From: Bin5 sp965200685
GTDB lineage: Bacteria; Chloroflexota; Anaerolineae; Caldilineales; Caldilineaceae
Length of the DNA: 64,000 nucleotides
Direction: 5' to 3'
Assembly (NCBI GenBank): GCA_965200685.1
Contig: OZ241379.1
Coordinates: 3,410,001-3,474,000, forward strand
Every line of letters starts with the position of its first letter. Position 1 is the first letter of the stretch. A program made the translations under genes and the position numbers. The notes under the pieces were generated by a model. That model was not told the DNA's origin and made no database searches. It was given only the letters and a program-made list of their open reading frames with translations. This document shows, in pieces, positions 8,446-17,011 of the stretch.

Positions 8446-10605
8446 CTACTCCTCATGGAAAGAGAACTCACCTTGCCAGAGTTGGCGTTCTCCGCGTCTC
8501 CACTGTCCACTGCGTACCCACTGTCTGAAGGGTATCCACTGCCCGGTGCGAATACGGGCGATGGGATAGTCTGGGAGAGGGACAGATGCGAGGCATTTCC
8601 CATCGAATCTGACACCATGTTCATAGAAATCAAAGTTCAGGTTGTCAAAGCCGTATTGCTGCCGATGTTGGGGCAGGTCGTTGGTGTCGTGCGGTATGAT
8701 GTGCAAGAAGAAACGCGCCTGGGTATCGTCTGGGCGGCAAGTGTCCCTGACGTAGTGTAGGGAGTTGTCATTGAGGTAGAGGTCGAAGTTGGAGCGGACT
8801 GTTGGCTGGTTGGCTGTGATCGCGCGATAGGCCTCCGCGTTTCCATAGGCCTTGTTGACTTTGAAAATGACGCCATCTTCCAGCTCGGCCACGGGTTCTA
8901 GTTCTGGCAACGTGCCTAGGTTGGGCGTCTGAAACCCGCCGTAGAACCAGGTCTCGGGACAGCTTCTTCTTGGGCAGTAGAACCAGAGAAGATAGACATC
9001 ATCCTCAGTATTTCCAATAAACTGTCTCGTCTTGGACCTGCGCCAATGATGCAGAGTATCCAGTTGACGATATGCCGCGCGGATGTCGCTATTTGGTGAA
9101 GCGGCCATCATAGCGGGCCAATAACTTATATCAGGTAAGAAATAATAGTCTGCAGCATCAGTGTACCAATACACGTACCATTTCCCTAGATTGGTTATGA
9201 TAATGTCATCAATGGACTGTTCTCGCATGTACTGCAAGACTGCGGAATCAGCGTGCCTTGCGATGGATGGACTCGGGCCAATCTGCTCATTGGCCTGCCT
9301 GATGGCGCGTGCATTGATGGGAACAGACCAACCAAGCCAGAGGGAAAGGGCTGCGCTGAGAAGAACAGTCAACAGGCTGACCTGTTTCACCCCTCTTGGA
9401 ACAATTATTCTGATGAAGGGCAGAGCCGTGGTGCCCAGCAGCTTTCTCTGCCGCTCAGCGCGCAAGAATCTGTCCATTACGAACACAGCCGTGAACAGGA
9501 GAGGAATATACATGGGAGATAGATATCTGTCTATGTTACCGGCGAGTACAGTGGTAGCGAATGTTCCAATGAGTGAGATGAGATAGACTAGCGCGAAGGA
9601 GCCGAATAGTATGAAAGGACTCCAGTTAGTCCATGTTCCAACCTTCTGCTGTGCGCGTAGGATAACCCCAAGAGCAATGGCCAATGCCAGCAGGGCTAGG
9701 CCTGTCAATACCACAGTAAAACTGTGTAACTCTCCCAATGGCAAATCAAGAAATACCCAGCGAGACAGGGTGTTGAGGATTCTATCCAGAATCTGCGGTA
9801 AAGTAAGGTCTGATGGGGGTCTGGGGCCGGTCGGCATTCCCGAGAGCAGGGAATTTCGCAGAATCCATAGCGCGATAGGGAATACAGAGATCAGTATATA
9901 GGCCGCGATGTGCTTCACTTTGACCAGGAGCGCGGTGTTGCGCTGGAAAAGGAATAGCGGCAAAACAGTGAAGATCAAGGCGGGGCCGATGTAGCGGGTC
10001 AAACAGGCCAACGAGGCGAACATCGCCGCCCAAAGCAGGGATGACCGCTTGCCTTGGTGCAGGAAATAGTCGGTGTGGAGTAAAGAGAGGATGACAAAGA
10101 GGATGAAAGGGGGTTCGGACATAGCCGTATAAGCAATAGAGGTCAGGGGAATGGAGAGCAGAATAGCGAGACATGCCCAGAGGATGAGGAAGCGGGAGTG
10201 AATGCGCTGCCGCAGATAGTGCCCAGCAACAGCGATGGTCAGTCCAAAGATGGCTGCATGGAGTGGTCCGGCGACATCGAGAGGGTCAAACACAAAGAGA
10301 CTAACTATAGCGAGCAAAACTGGATAGAGAGGGGGCAACGCCACATAAAGCTCTTTGTTCGTGAATTCGACAAAGCCCTCACCCGTCAGCAGATGCCTGG
10401 CCACGGATATGTAATGTATTGAATCCAGACCCAACCCCACGCCATAGTTGACTTGGCGTGCAAGGATGAGGGCTGCGCCTAGCAGGGCGAGACCTGCCAG
10501 GGTCAAGGTGAAGCGGTCGGGACGCCAGCGCAGGATGGCTTGCGGCTGTAGCGGCAAGGCAGCAGTCATGCGTCGTACGGCGGCCGGCAGGTCTAATGTG
10601 GACAT
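8446..10605 (-). CDS. GT39-like membrane protein, copy 12
   Basis: 719 aa with a single C-terminal module. The tail after that module is extended and carries a repeated GQW motif (TGQWIPFRQW, then RSGQWRRGERQLW), a feature shared only with copy 11. The start (MSTLDLPAAVRRM) follows a TAA stop, the only non-TAG stop among the junctions. The first loop reads GLDSIHYISVARHLLTGEGF. The membrane half is A type, but its entry segment GPALIFTVLPLFLFQRN resembles B copies, so the exchange point lies inside the membrane region. It ends FSFHEE, so the next gene's ribosome binding site is GAG GAG TAG instead of AAG GAG TAG. Confidence 0.87.
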   Translation of the reverse strand: MSTLDLPAAVRRMTAALPLQPQAILRWRPDRFTLTLAGLALLGAALILARQVNYGVGLGLDSIHYISVARHLLTGEGFVEFTNKELYVALPPLYPVLLAIVSLFVFDPLDVAGPLHAAIFGLTIAVAGHYLRQRIHSRFLILWACLAILLSIPLTSIAYTAMSEPPFILFVILSLLHTDYFLHQGKRSSLLWAAMFASLACLTRYIGPALIFTVLPLFLFQRNTALLVKVKHIAAYILISVFPIALWILRNSLLSGMPTGPRPPSDLTLPQILDRILNTLSRWVFLDLPLGELHSFTVVLTGLALLALAIALGVILRAQQKVGTWTNWSPFILFGSFALVYLISLIGTFATTVLAGNIDRYLSPMYIPLLFTAVFVMDRFLRAERQRKLLGTTALPFIRIIVPRGVKQVSLLTVLLSAALSLWLGWSVPINARAIRQANEQIGPSPSIARHADSAVLQYMREQSIDDIIITNLGKWYVYWYTDAADYYFLPDISYWPAMMAASPNSDIRAAYRQLDTLHHWRRSKTRQFIGNTEDDVYLLWFYCPRRSCPETWFYGGFQTPNLGTLPELEPVAELEDGVIFKVNKAYGNAEAYRAITANQPTVRSNFDLYLNDNSLHYVRDTCRPDDTQARFFLHIIPHDTNDLPQHRQQYGFDNLNFDFYEHGVRFDGKCLASVPLPDYPIARIRTGQWIPFRQWVRSGQWRRGERQLWQGEFSFHEE

Positions 10606-10609
10606 GCGT

Positions 10610-12763
10610 TTACTCCTCATGGAAAGGGAACTCACTTTGCCAGAGTTGGCGTTCTCCGCGTCTCCACTGTCCACTGCGTATCCACTGTCTGAAGGGTATC
10701 CACTGCCCGGTGCGAATACGGGCGATGGGATAGTCTGGGAGAGGGACAGATGCGAGGCATTTCCCATCAAATCTGACACCATGTTCATAGAAATCAAAGT
10801 TCAGGTTGTCAAAACCGTATTGCTGCCGATGTTGAGGCAGGTCATTGGTGTCGTGTGGCACGATGTGCAAGAGGAAGCGTGCCTGTATGTCGTCTGGGCA
10901 GCAAGTGTCCCTGACGTAGTGTAGGGAGTTGTCATTGAGGTAGAGGTCGAAGTTGGAGCGGACTGTTGGCTGGTTGGCTGTGATCGCGCGATAGGCATCA
11001 GCGTTTCCATAGGCTTTGTTGACTTTGAAAATGACGCCATCTTCCAGCTCGGCCACGGGTTCTAGTTCTGGCAACACATCTAGGTTGGGCGTATGGGGCC
11101 CGTAGAACCAGACGTCGCCACAGGGCATCTTTACGCAGTAGAACCAGACGAGATACACATCATCCTCGGCATTTCCAATAAATCGGTTTACCTTGTACTT
11201 GTGCCAATGACTCAGAGTAGGTAGAAGATGATAGGCTGTAGCATTTGTGTAAAAATACATATGCCCTTTCCATAGATTGGTCATGATAACGTCATCAATG
11301 GACTGTTCTCGCATGTACTGCAAGACTGCGGAATCAGCGTACCTTGTGATGGCGGTACTCGGGCTAATCTGCTCATTGGCCTGCCTGATGGCGTGTGCAT
11401 TGATGGGCACAGACCAACCAAGCCAGAGGGAAAGTGCTGCGCTGAGGAGAACAGTCAACAGGCTGACCTGTTTCACCCCTCCCTGAATAATTGTTCCAAT
11501 GAAGGGCAGATCGCCAAGGGTACCCAGCAGCTTTCTCTGCCGCTCAGCGCGCAAGAATCTGTCCATAACAAATACTGCCGTGAACAGGAGAGGGATATAC
11601 ATGGGAGACAGATGTCTTCTATGTGTATCAACATAGGTGGTCACTCCCGCCATCAAGAGTGAGATGAGGTACACCAGCGCGAAGGCACTGAATACGCAGA
11701 AAGGACTCCAGCCAATCCATGAAGCGGTTTTCTGCTGTGTGCGTAGGAGAACCCCAAGAGCAATAGCCAGTGCCAACAGGGTTATGCCAGTCAAGGCCAC
11801 AGCGATACTACGAAATTCTCCCAAGGGCAAATCAAAGAACATCCAGCTAGCCAGGTCGTTGAGCCTTACATGCAGAATTTCCAGTAAGGGGTTGGTGCCG
11901 GAGTTGGGGCCGCTGGGCTTTCCAAGGCCTAGGAAGTTCCACAGCGACTTGGTCAGTGAGTGAATCTGCTCCCAGTCAATCTGGCCAGTGGGCTTTCCAT
12001 CTACCAAGATATTCCGTAGTATCCACAGGAAGAGTGGTGACGTGGAGACCAGGGCATACGCAGTGCTGTGCTTTATCTTGGTCACGGACCCTGTGTTGTG
12101 CTGGAGACGTAGCAGCAGAAAAATAGTCATGGGCAAGGTAAGGCCGATGTAGCGTGTCAAGCAGGCCAGCGTGGTGAACATCGTCGCCCCAAGTAGGAAG
12201 GCTCGCTGGCCCTGGCGCAGGAAGTTGTCGGTGTGGAGCAACGAGAGGGTGACAAAGAGAATGAAGAGAGGTTCGGACATAGCGGTGTAAGCAGTTGAGG
12301 TCAAGGGGATGGAGAGCAGAATAGCGAGACATGCCCAGAGGATGAGGAAGCGGGAGTGAATGCGCTGCCGCAGATAGTGCCCGGCAACAAAGATAGTCAG
12401 CCCAAAGATGGCCGCATTGAGTGGTCCGGCGACATCAAGAGGGTCAAACACAAAGAGACTCGCTGCGGCGAGCAACAAGGGATAGAGAGGGGGCCATTTC
12501 ACAAAAGGCTCTTTGTTCGTCAGTTCAACAAAGCCCTCTCCCTCCAGTAGATGTCTGGCCACAGATATGTAGATTGTCGAATCCAGATCTATCCCCACGC
12601 CATAGTTGACTTGGCGCGCCAGGATGAGGGCTGCGCCGAGAAGGGCAAGCGCGGCTAGGGTCAGTGTGAAGCGGTCGGGACGCCATCTCAGGATGGCTTG
12701 CGACTGTAGCAGCAAAGCAATGGCCATGCGTCGTGCGGCGGCTGGCAGGTCTCGTATGAGCAT
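10610..12763 (-). CDS. GT39-like membrane protein, copy 11
   Basis: 717 aa. The membrane half is the C cassette shared with copy 13 (EILHVRLNDLASWMFFDLPLGE). It has a private insertion of about 30 residues in the preceding extracytoplasmic loop (ILVDGKPTGQIDWEQIHSL…). The ectodomain head is also private (TNLWKGHMYFYTNATAYHLL), and the segment before PHTPNLDVLPE is shortened. The C-terminal tail matches copy 12 (RQWIRSGQWRRGERQLW). It ends HEE and is the only complete copy using TAA: GAG GAG TAA ACGC ATG. The start is the ATG 4 nt after the TAG of copy 10 (MLIRDLPAAARRM). Confidence 0.87.
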   Translation of the reverse strand: MLIRDLPAAARRMAIALLLQSQAILRWRPDRFTLTLAALALLGAALILARQVNYGVGIDLDSTIYISVARHLLEGEGFVELTNKEPFVKWPPLYPLLLAAASLFVFDPLDVAGPLNAAIFGLTIFVAGHYLRQRIHSRFLILWACLAILLSIPLTSTAYTAMSEPLFILFVTLSLLHTDNFLRQGQRAFLLGATMFTTLACLTRYIGLTLPMTIFLLLRLQHNTGSVTKIKHSTAYALVSTSPLFLWILRNILVDGKPTGQIDWEQIHSLTKSLWNFLGLGKPSGPNSGTNPLLEILHVRLNDLASWMFFDLPLGEFRSIAVALTGITLLALAIALGVLLRTQQKTASWIGWSPFCVFSAFALVYLISLLMAGVTTYVDTHRRHLSPMYIPLLFTAVFVMDRFLRAERQRKLLGTLGDLPFIGTIIQGGVKQVSLLTVLLSAALSLWLGWSVPINAHAIRQANEQISPSTAITRYADSAVLQYMREQSIDDVIMTNLWKGHMYFYTNATAYHLLPTLSHWHKYKVNRFIGNAEDDVYLVWFYCVKMPCGDVWFYGPHTPNLDVLPELEPVAELEDGVIFKVNKAYGNADAYRAITANQPTVRSNFDLYLNDNSLHYVRDTCCPDDIQARFLLHIVPHDTNDLPQHRQQYGFDNLNFDFYEHGVRFDGKCLASVPLPDYPIARIRTGQWIPFRQWIRSGQWRRGERQLWQSEFPFHEE

Positions 12764-12767
12764 GCGT

Positions 12768-14885
12768 CTACTCCTCATGGAAAGGGAACTCGCCTTCCCA
12801 GAGTTTGCCTTCGTCGGGTATCCACTGGCCAGTGTTGATACGGGCGATGGGGTAGTCTGGGAGAGGGACAGATGTGAGGCATTTCCCATCGAATCTGACA
12901 CCATGTTCATAGAAAGCAAAGTCAAGATTGTCAAAGCCGTATTGCTGCCGATGTTGGGGCAGGTCATTGGCGTCGTGTGGCACCATGTGCAAGAAGAAGC
13001 GCGCCTGTATGTCGTCTGGGCGGCAAGTGTCCCTGACGTAATGTAGGGTATTGTCGGTGAGGTAGAGGTCGAAGTTGGAGCGGATTACCGCTTGGCCTAC
13101 TACGATAGACTGATAGGCATCAGCGTTTTCATAGGCCTTGTTGACCTTGAGAATGACGCCATCGGCCAGCTCGGCTATGGGTTCTAGTTCCGGCAACACG
13201 TTTAGGTTGGGCGTATGAAACCCGCCGTAGAACCAGGGCGTGTCACAGGATATAGGGATCCTTCCACAGTAGAACCAGACGAGATAGACATCATCATCGG
13301 TATTTCCAATAAACAGTCTCGTCATGTACCGATGCCATGAGGGTATGTGATGATAGTCTGCGCGGCGGCCGCTATAGGCTGAAGCGACCGTCGGAGCGGG
13401 CCAATGACGCAGAAGAGTTAGGGGATGATATTCCGTAGTGGGTAGATACAGGACCCCTTGCCATAGATTGGACACGATAGCACCATCAATGGAATTGTCT
13501 CGCATGTACTGCAAGGCTTGGGAATCAGCGAACTGTAGGTATGTACTGCCGATATAACTGGTAGGCATATTGGCCTGTCTTATGGCGCGCGCATGGATGG
13601 GCACAGACCAACCATGCCAGAGGGAAAGAACTGCGCTGAGGAGAACAGTCAATAGGCTAACCTTTTTCATCCCTCCCTGAACAATTGTTCCGATGAAAGG
13701 CAGATCGCCGATGGTGCCCAGCAGCTTTCTCTGCTGTTCAGCGCGCAAGAGTCTGTCCATAACCAGTACGGCAGTGAAGAGGAGCGGAATATACACGGGA
13801 AGCAGGAATCTGTAATGAGGTCCGACTTCAGAGGTCTGTACTGCAAGAATGAGGAGGATGAAGTACACCAGCATGAAGGCAGGGAATAGGCCCAAAGAGG
13901 TCAAGTCAGTCCAGGCAGCGGCTTTCTGCTGTGCGCGTAGGGTGACCCCAAGAGCAGCAATGACCAGTACCAGCAGGGCTAGGCCTGTCACTGCCTCGGC
14001 GAAAACGTGAAACTCTCCCAATGACAAATCAAGGAACAGCCATCTGGTCAAATGGCTGATGACTTTATCCAGAATCTTCAGAAAGGGAAGGACTGTCGTA
14101 ACCCTGTTACCCATAGGCCTTCCAGAGAGCAGGAAGTTTCGCAGCAACCAAAGACAGATTGGGGGGGCGGAAATTGCTGTGTACAGCCCGATGCGTTTCA
14201 GTTTCTCAAAGGGTGCAATACTACGCTGGAAGAGCAGTAACAGCAAAACGGTGAAGATCAAGGCGGGGCCGATGTAGCGAGTCAAGCAGGCCAGAGCGGT
14301 GAACACTGCTGCCCAAAGTAGGGATGCCCGCTTGCCTTGGTGCAGGAAATAGTCGGTGTGGAGTAAAGAGAGGGTAACAAAGAGGATGAAAGAGGGTTCG
14401 GACATAACTTTGGAAGCATTCTTAGTCAAGGGGATGGAGAGCAGAATGGCGAGACATGTCCAGAGGACGAGGAAGCGGGAGTGAATGCGCTGCCGTAGCC
14501 ACTGCCCGGCAGCAAAGATAGTCAGCCCAAAGATGGCTGCATTGAGTGGTCCGGCGACATCAAGAGGGTCAAAGATAAAAAGGCTGGCCCCGGCGAGCAG
14601 CAGCGGATACAGAGGTGGCCATTGCACATAAAGCTCCTTCGTCAAGGTGACAAAGCCCTCTCCCTCCAGCAGATTCCTGGCTACGGTTATGTAAAATACC
14701 GAATCCGTATTTATACTCACGCCATAGTTGACTTGGCGTGCTAGGATGAGGGCTGCGCCGAGAAGGGCAAGCACTGCCAAAAGAAGGGTAAAGCGGTCGG
14801 GACGCCATCTCAGGATGGCTTGCGGCTGTAGCGGCCAGGCAGTAGCTAGGCGTCGTGCGGCGGCTAGCAGGTCTCGTATGAGCAT
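12768..14885 (-). CDS. GT39-like membrane protein, copy 10
   Basis: 705 aa. This is a pure B-type copy: membrane cassette APFEKLKRIGLYTAISAPP / RWLFLDLSLGEFHVFAE and ectodomain head QFADSQALQYMRDNSIDGAI. The first loop reads NTDSVFYITVARNLLEGEG and is one residue shorter than usual (TLTKELYVQWPPLYP). One Ala is inserted in LVLVIAALGVTLRAQQ compared with its sister copies. The single C-terminal module is followed by FPFHEE. Its own ribosome binding site is the weakest of the array, because copy 9 ends HDE (GAT GAG TAG) instead of KE or HEE. Confidence 0.88.
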   Translation of the reverse strand: MLIRDLLAAARRLATAWPLQPQAILRWRPDRFTLLLAVLALLGAALILARQVNYGVSINTDSVFYITVARNLLEGEGFVTLTKELYVQWPPLYPLLLAGASLFIFDPLDVAGPLNAAIFGLTIFAAGQWLRQRIHSRFLVLWTCLAILLSIPLTKNASKVMSEPSFILFVTLSLLHTDYFLHQGKRASLLWAAVFTALACLTRYIGPALIFTVLLLLLFQRSIAPFEKLKRIGLYTAISAPPICLWLLRNFLLSGRPMGNRVTTVLPFLKILDKVISHLTRWLFLDLSLGEFHVFAEAVTGLALLVLVIAALGVTLRAQQKAAAWTDLTSLGLFPAFMLVYFILLILAVQTSEVGPHYRFLLPVYIPLLFTAVLVMDRLLRAEQQRKLLGTIGDLPFIGTIVQGGMKKVSLLTVLLSAVLSLWHGWSVPIHARAIRQANMPTSYIGSTYLQFADSQALQYMRDNSIDGAIVSNLWQGVLYLPTTEYHPLTLLRHWPAPTVASAYSGRRADYHHIPSWHRYMTRLFIGNTDDDVYLVWFYCGRIPISCDTPWFYGGFHTPNLNVLPELEPIAELADGVILKVNKAYENADAYQSIVVGQAVIRSNFDLYLTDNTLHYVRDTCRPDDIQARFFLHMVPHDANDLPQHRQQYGFDNLDFAFYEHGVRFDGKCLTSVPLPDYPIARINTGQWIPDEGKLWEGEFPFHEE

Positions 14886-14889
14886 GCGT

Positions 14890-17007
14890 CTACTCATCAT
14901 GGAAAGGGAATTCGCCTTCCCAGAGTTTGCCTTCGCCGGGTATCCACTGCCCGGTGTTGATACGGGCGATGGGGTAGGCTGGGAGAGGGACAGATGCGAG
15001 GCATTTCCCATCGAATCTGACACCATGTTCATAGAAAGCAAAGTCAAGGTTGTCAAAGCCGTATTGCTGCCGATGTTGGGGCAGATCATTGGTGTCGTGT
15101 GGCACGATGTGCAAGAAGAAGCGCGCCTGTATGTCGTCTGGACGGCAAGTGTCCCTGACGTAGTGTAAAGAGTTGTCCTTGATGTGTAGGTCGAAGTTAG
15201 ATCGGACTATTGGCTGTGTGTCTGTGATCGAGCGATAGGCATCAGCGTTTCCATAGGCCTTGTTGACCTTGAGAATGACGGCATCAGTCAGCTCTGCTAT
15301 GGGTTCTAGTTCTGGCAACGTGTCTAGGTTGGGCGTCTGGAACCCGCCGTAGAACCAGGGCGTGTCACAGGATATAGGGATCCTTCCACAGTAGAACCAG
15401 ACGAGATAGACATCATCATCGGTATTTCCAATAAACAGTCTCGTCATGTACCGATGCCATGAGGGTATGTGATGATAGTCTGCGCGGCGGCCGCTATAGG
15501 GTGCAGCGACCGTCAGAGCGGGCCAATGATTCATAAGATCGGAGAAATAATATTCCGTAGTAGGTAGATACAGGCCCCCTTGCCATAGATTGGACACGAT
15601 AGCACCATCAATGGAATGTTCTCGCATGTACTGCAAGGCTTGGGAATCAGCGAACTGTAGGTATGTTCTGCCGACCCGACTGGTAGGCATATTGACCTGT
15701 CTTATGGCACGCGCATTGATGGGCACAGACAGACCAAGCCAGAGGGAAAGAACTGCGCTGAGGAGAACGGTCAATAGGCTGACCTGTTTCACCCTTCTTG
15801 GAATAATTGTGCGGATGAAGGGCAGGTCGTTGATGGTGCCCAGCAGCTTTCTCTGTCGCTCATAGCGCAAGAATCTATCTATAACCAGTACGGCTGTGAA
15901 CAGGAGCGGAATATACACGGGAAGCAGATACCTGAGCTCAGGTCCGACTTCAGAGGTCTGTATTGCAAGAATGAGGAGGATGAAGTACACCAGCGTGAAG
16001 GTAGGGAATAGGCACAAAGAGGTCAAGTCAGTCCAAGCAGCGGCTTTCTGCTGTGCGCGTAGGATAACTCCAAGAGCAATGACCAGTACCAGCAGGGCTA
16101 GGCCTGTCAATACCTCGGCGAAAACGTGAAACTCTCCCAATGACAAATCAAGGAACAGCCATCTGGTCAAATGGCTGATGACTTTATCCAGAATCTTCAG
16201 AAAGGGAAGGACTGTCGTAACCCTGTTACCCATAGGATTTCCAGAGAGAAGGAAGTTTCGCAGCAACCAAAGACAGATTGGCGTGGCGGAAACTGCTGCG
16301 TACAGCCCGATGCGTTTCAGTTTCTCAATGAGCGCAATACTAGGTTGGAAGAGCAGTAGCGGCAAAACGGTGAAGATCAAGGCAGGACCGATGTAGCGTG
16401 TCAAGCAGGCCAGAGCGGTGAACACTGCTGCCCAAAGCAGGGATGCCCACTTGCCTTTCTGCAAGAAGTTGTCGGTGTGGAGTAAAGAGAGAGTGACAAA
16501 GAGGATAAAAGGGGGTTCGGATAAAGCCGTGGACGCCCAATGAGCCAGAGGAAGGGCAAACAGAATGGCGAGACATGTCCAGAGGACGAGGAAGCGGGAG
16601 TGAATGCGCTGCCGCAGATACCACCCGGCCACAAAGATAGTCAGCCCAAAGATGGCTGCATTGAGTGATCCGGCGACATCAAGAGGGTCAAAGATAAAAA
16701 GGCTGGCCCCGGCGAGCAGCAGCGGATACAGAGGGGCCCATAGCACATAAGCCGTTTTGACCGCTCGTTCAACAAAGCCCTCTCCTTCCAGCAGATGTCT
16801 GGCTACGGATATGTAAGCTATTGAATCCCAAGTCAGTCCCACGCCATAGTTGACTTGGCGTGCTAGGATGAGGGCTGCGCCGAGAAGGGCAAGCGCGGCT
16901 AGGGTCAGTGTGAAGCGGTTGGGACGCCAGCGCAGGATGGCTTGCGGCTGTAGCAGCAAAGCAATGGCCATGCGTCGTGCGGCGGTTGACAGGTCTCGTG
17001 TGGGCAT
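14890..17007 (-). CDS. GT39-like membrane protein, copy 9
   Basis: 705 aa, B-type throughout (ALIEKLKRIGLYAAVSATP; QFADSQALQYMREHSIDGAI). In the first loop the usual PPLYP motif is APLYP (VKTAYVLWAPLYP), and the Asp segment is TWDSIAYISVARHLL. The ectodomain insert DTPWFYGGF follows a CGRIPISC cysteine pair, as in copy 10. It ends HDE (GAT GAG TAG), which weakens the embedded ribosome binding site for copy 10. Upstream, copy 8 ends AAG GAA TAG, so both flanking signals of this gene depart from the array standard. Confidence 0.88.
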   Translation of the reverse strand: MPTRDLSTAARRMAIALLLQPQAILRWRPNRFTLTLAALALLGAALILARQVNYGVGLTWDSIAYISVARHLLEGEGFVERAVKTAYVLWAPLYPLLLAGASLFIFDPLDVAGSLNAAIFGLTIFVAGWYLRQRIHSRFLVLWTCLAILFALPLAHWASTALSEPPFILFVTLSLLHTDNFLQKGKWASLLWAAVFTALACLTRYIGPALIFTVLPLLLFQPSIALIEKLKRIGLYAAVSATPICLWLLRNFLLSGNPMGNRVTTVLPFLKILDKVISHLTRWLFLDLSLGEFHVFAEVLTGLALLVLVIALGVILRAQQKAAAWTDLTSLCLFPTFTLVYFILLILAIQTSEVGPELRYLLPVYIPLLFTAVLVIDRFLRYERQRKLLGTINDLPFIRTIIPRRVKQVSLLTVLLSAVLSLWLGLSVPINARAIRQVNMPTSRVGRTYLQFADSQALQYMREHSIDGAIVSNLWQGGLYLPTTEYYFSDLMNHWPALTVAAPYSGRRADYHHIPSWHRYMTRLFIGNTDDDVYLVWFYCGRIPISCDTPWFYGGFQTPNLDTLPELEPIAELTDAVILKVNKAYGNADAYRSITDTQPIVRSNFDLHIKDNSLHYVRDTCRPDDIQARFFLHIVPHDTNDLPQHRQQYGFDNLDFAFYEHGVRFDGKCLASVPLPAYPIARINTGQWIPGEGKLWEGEFPFHDE

Positions 17008-17011
17008 GCGT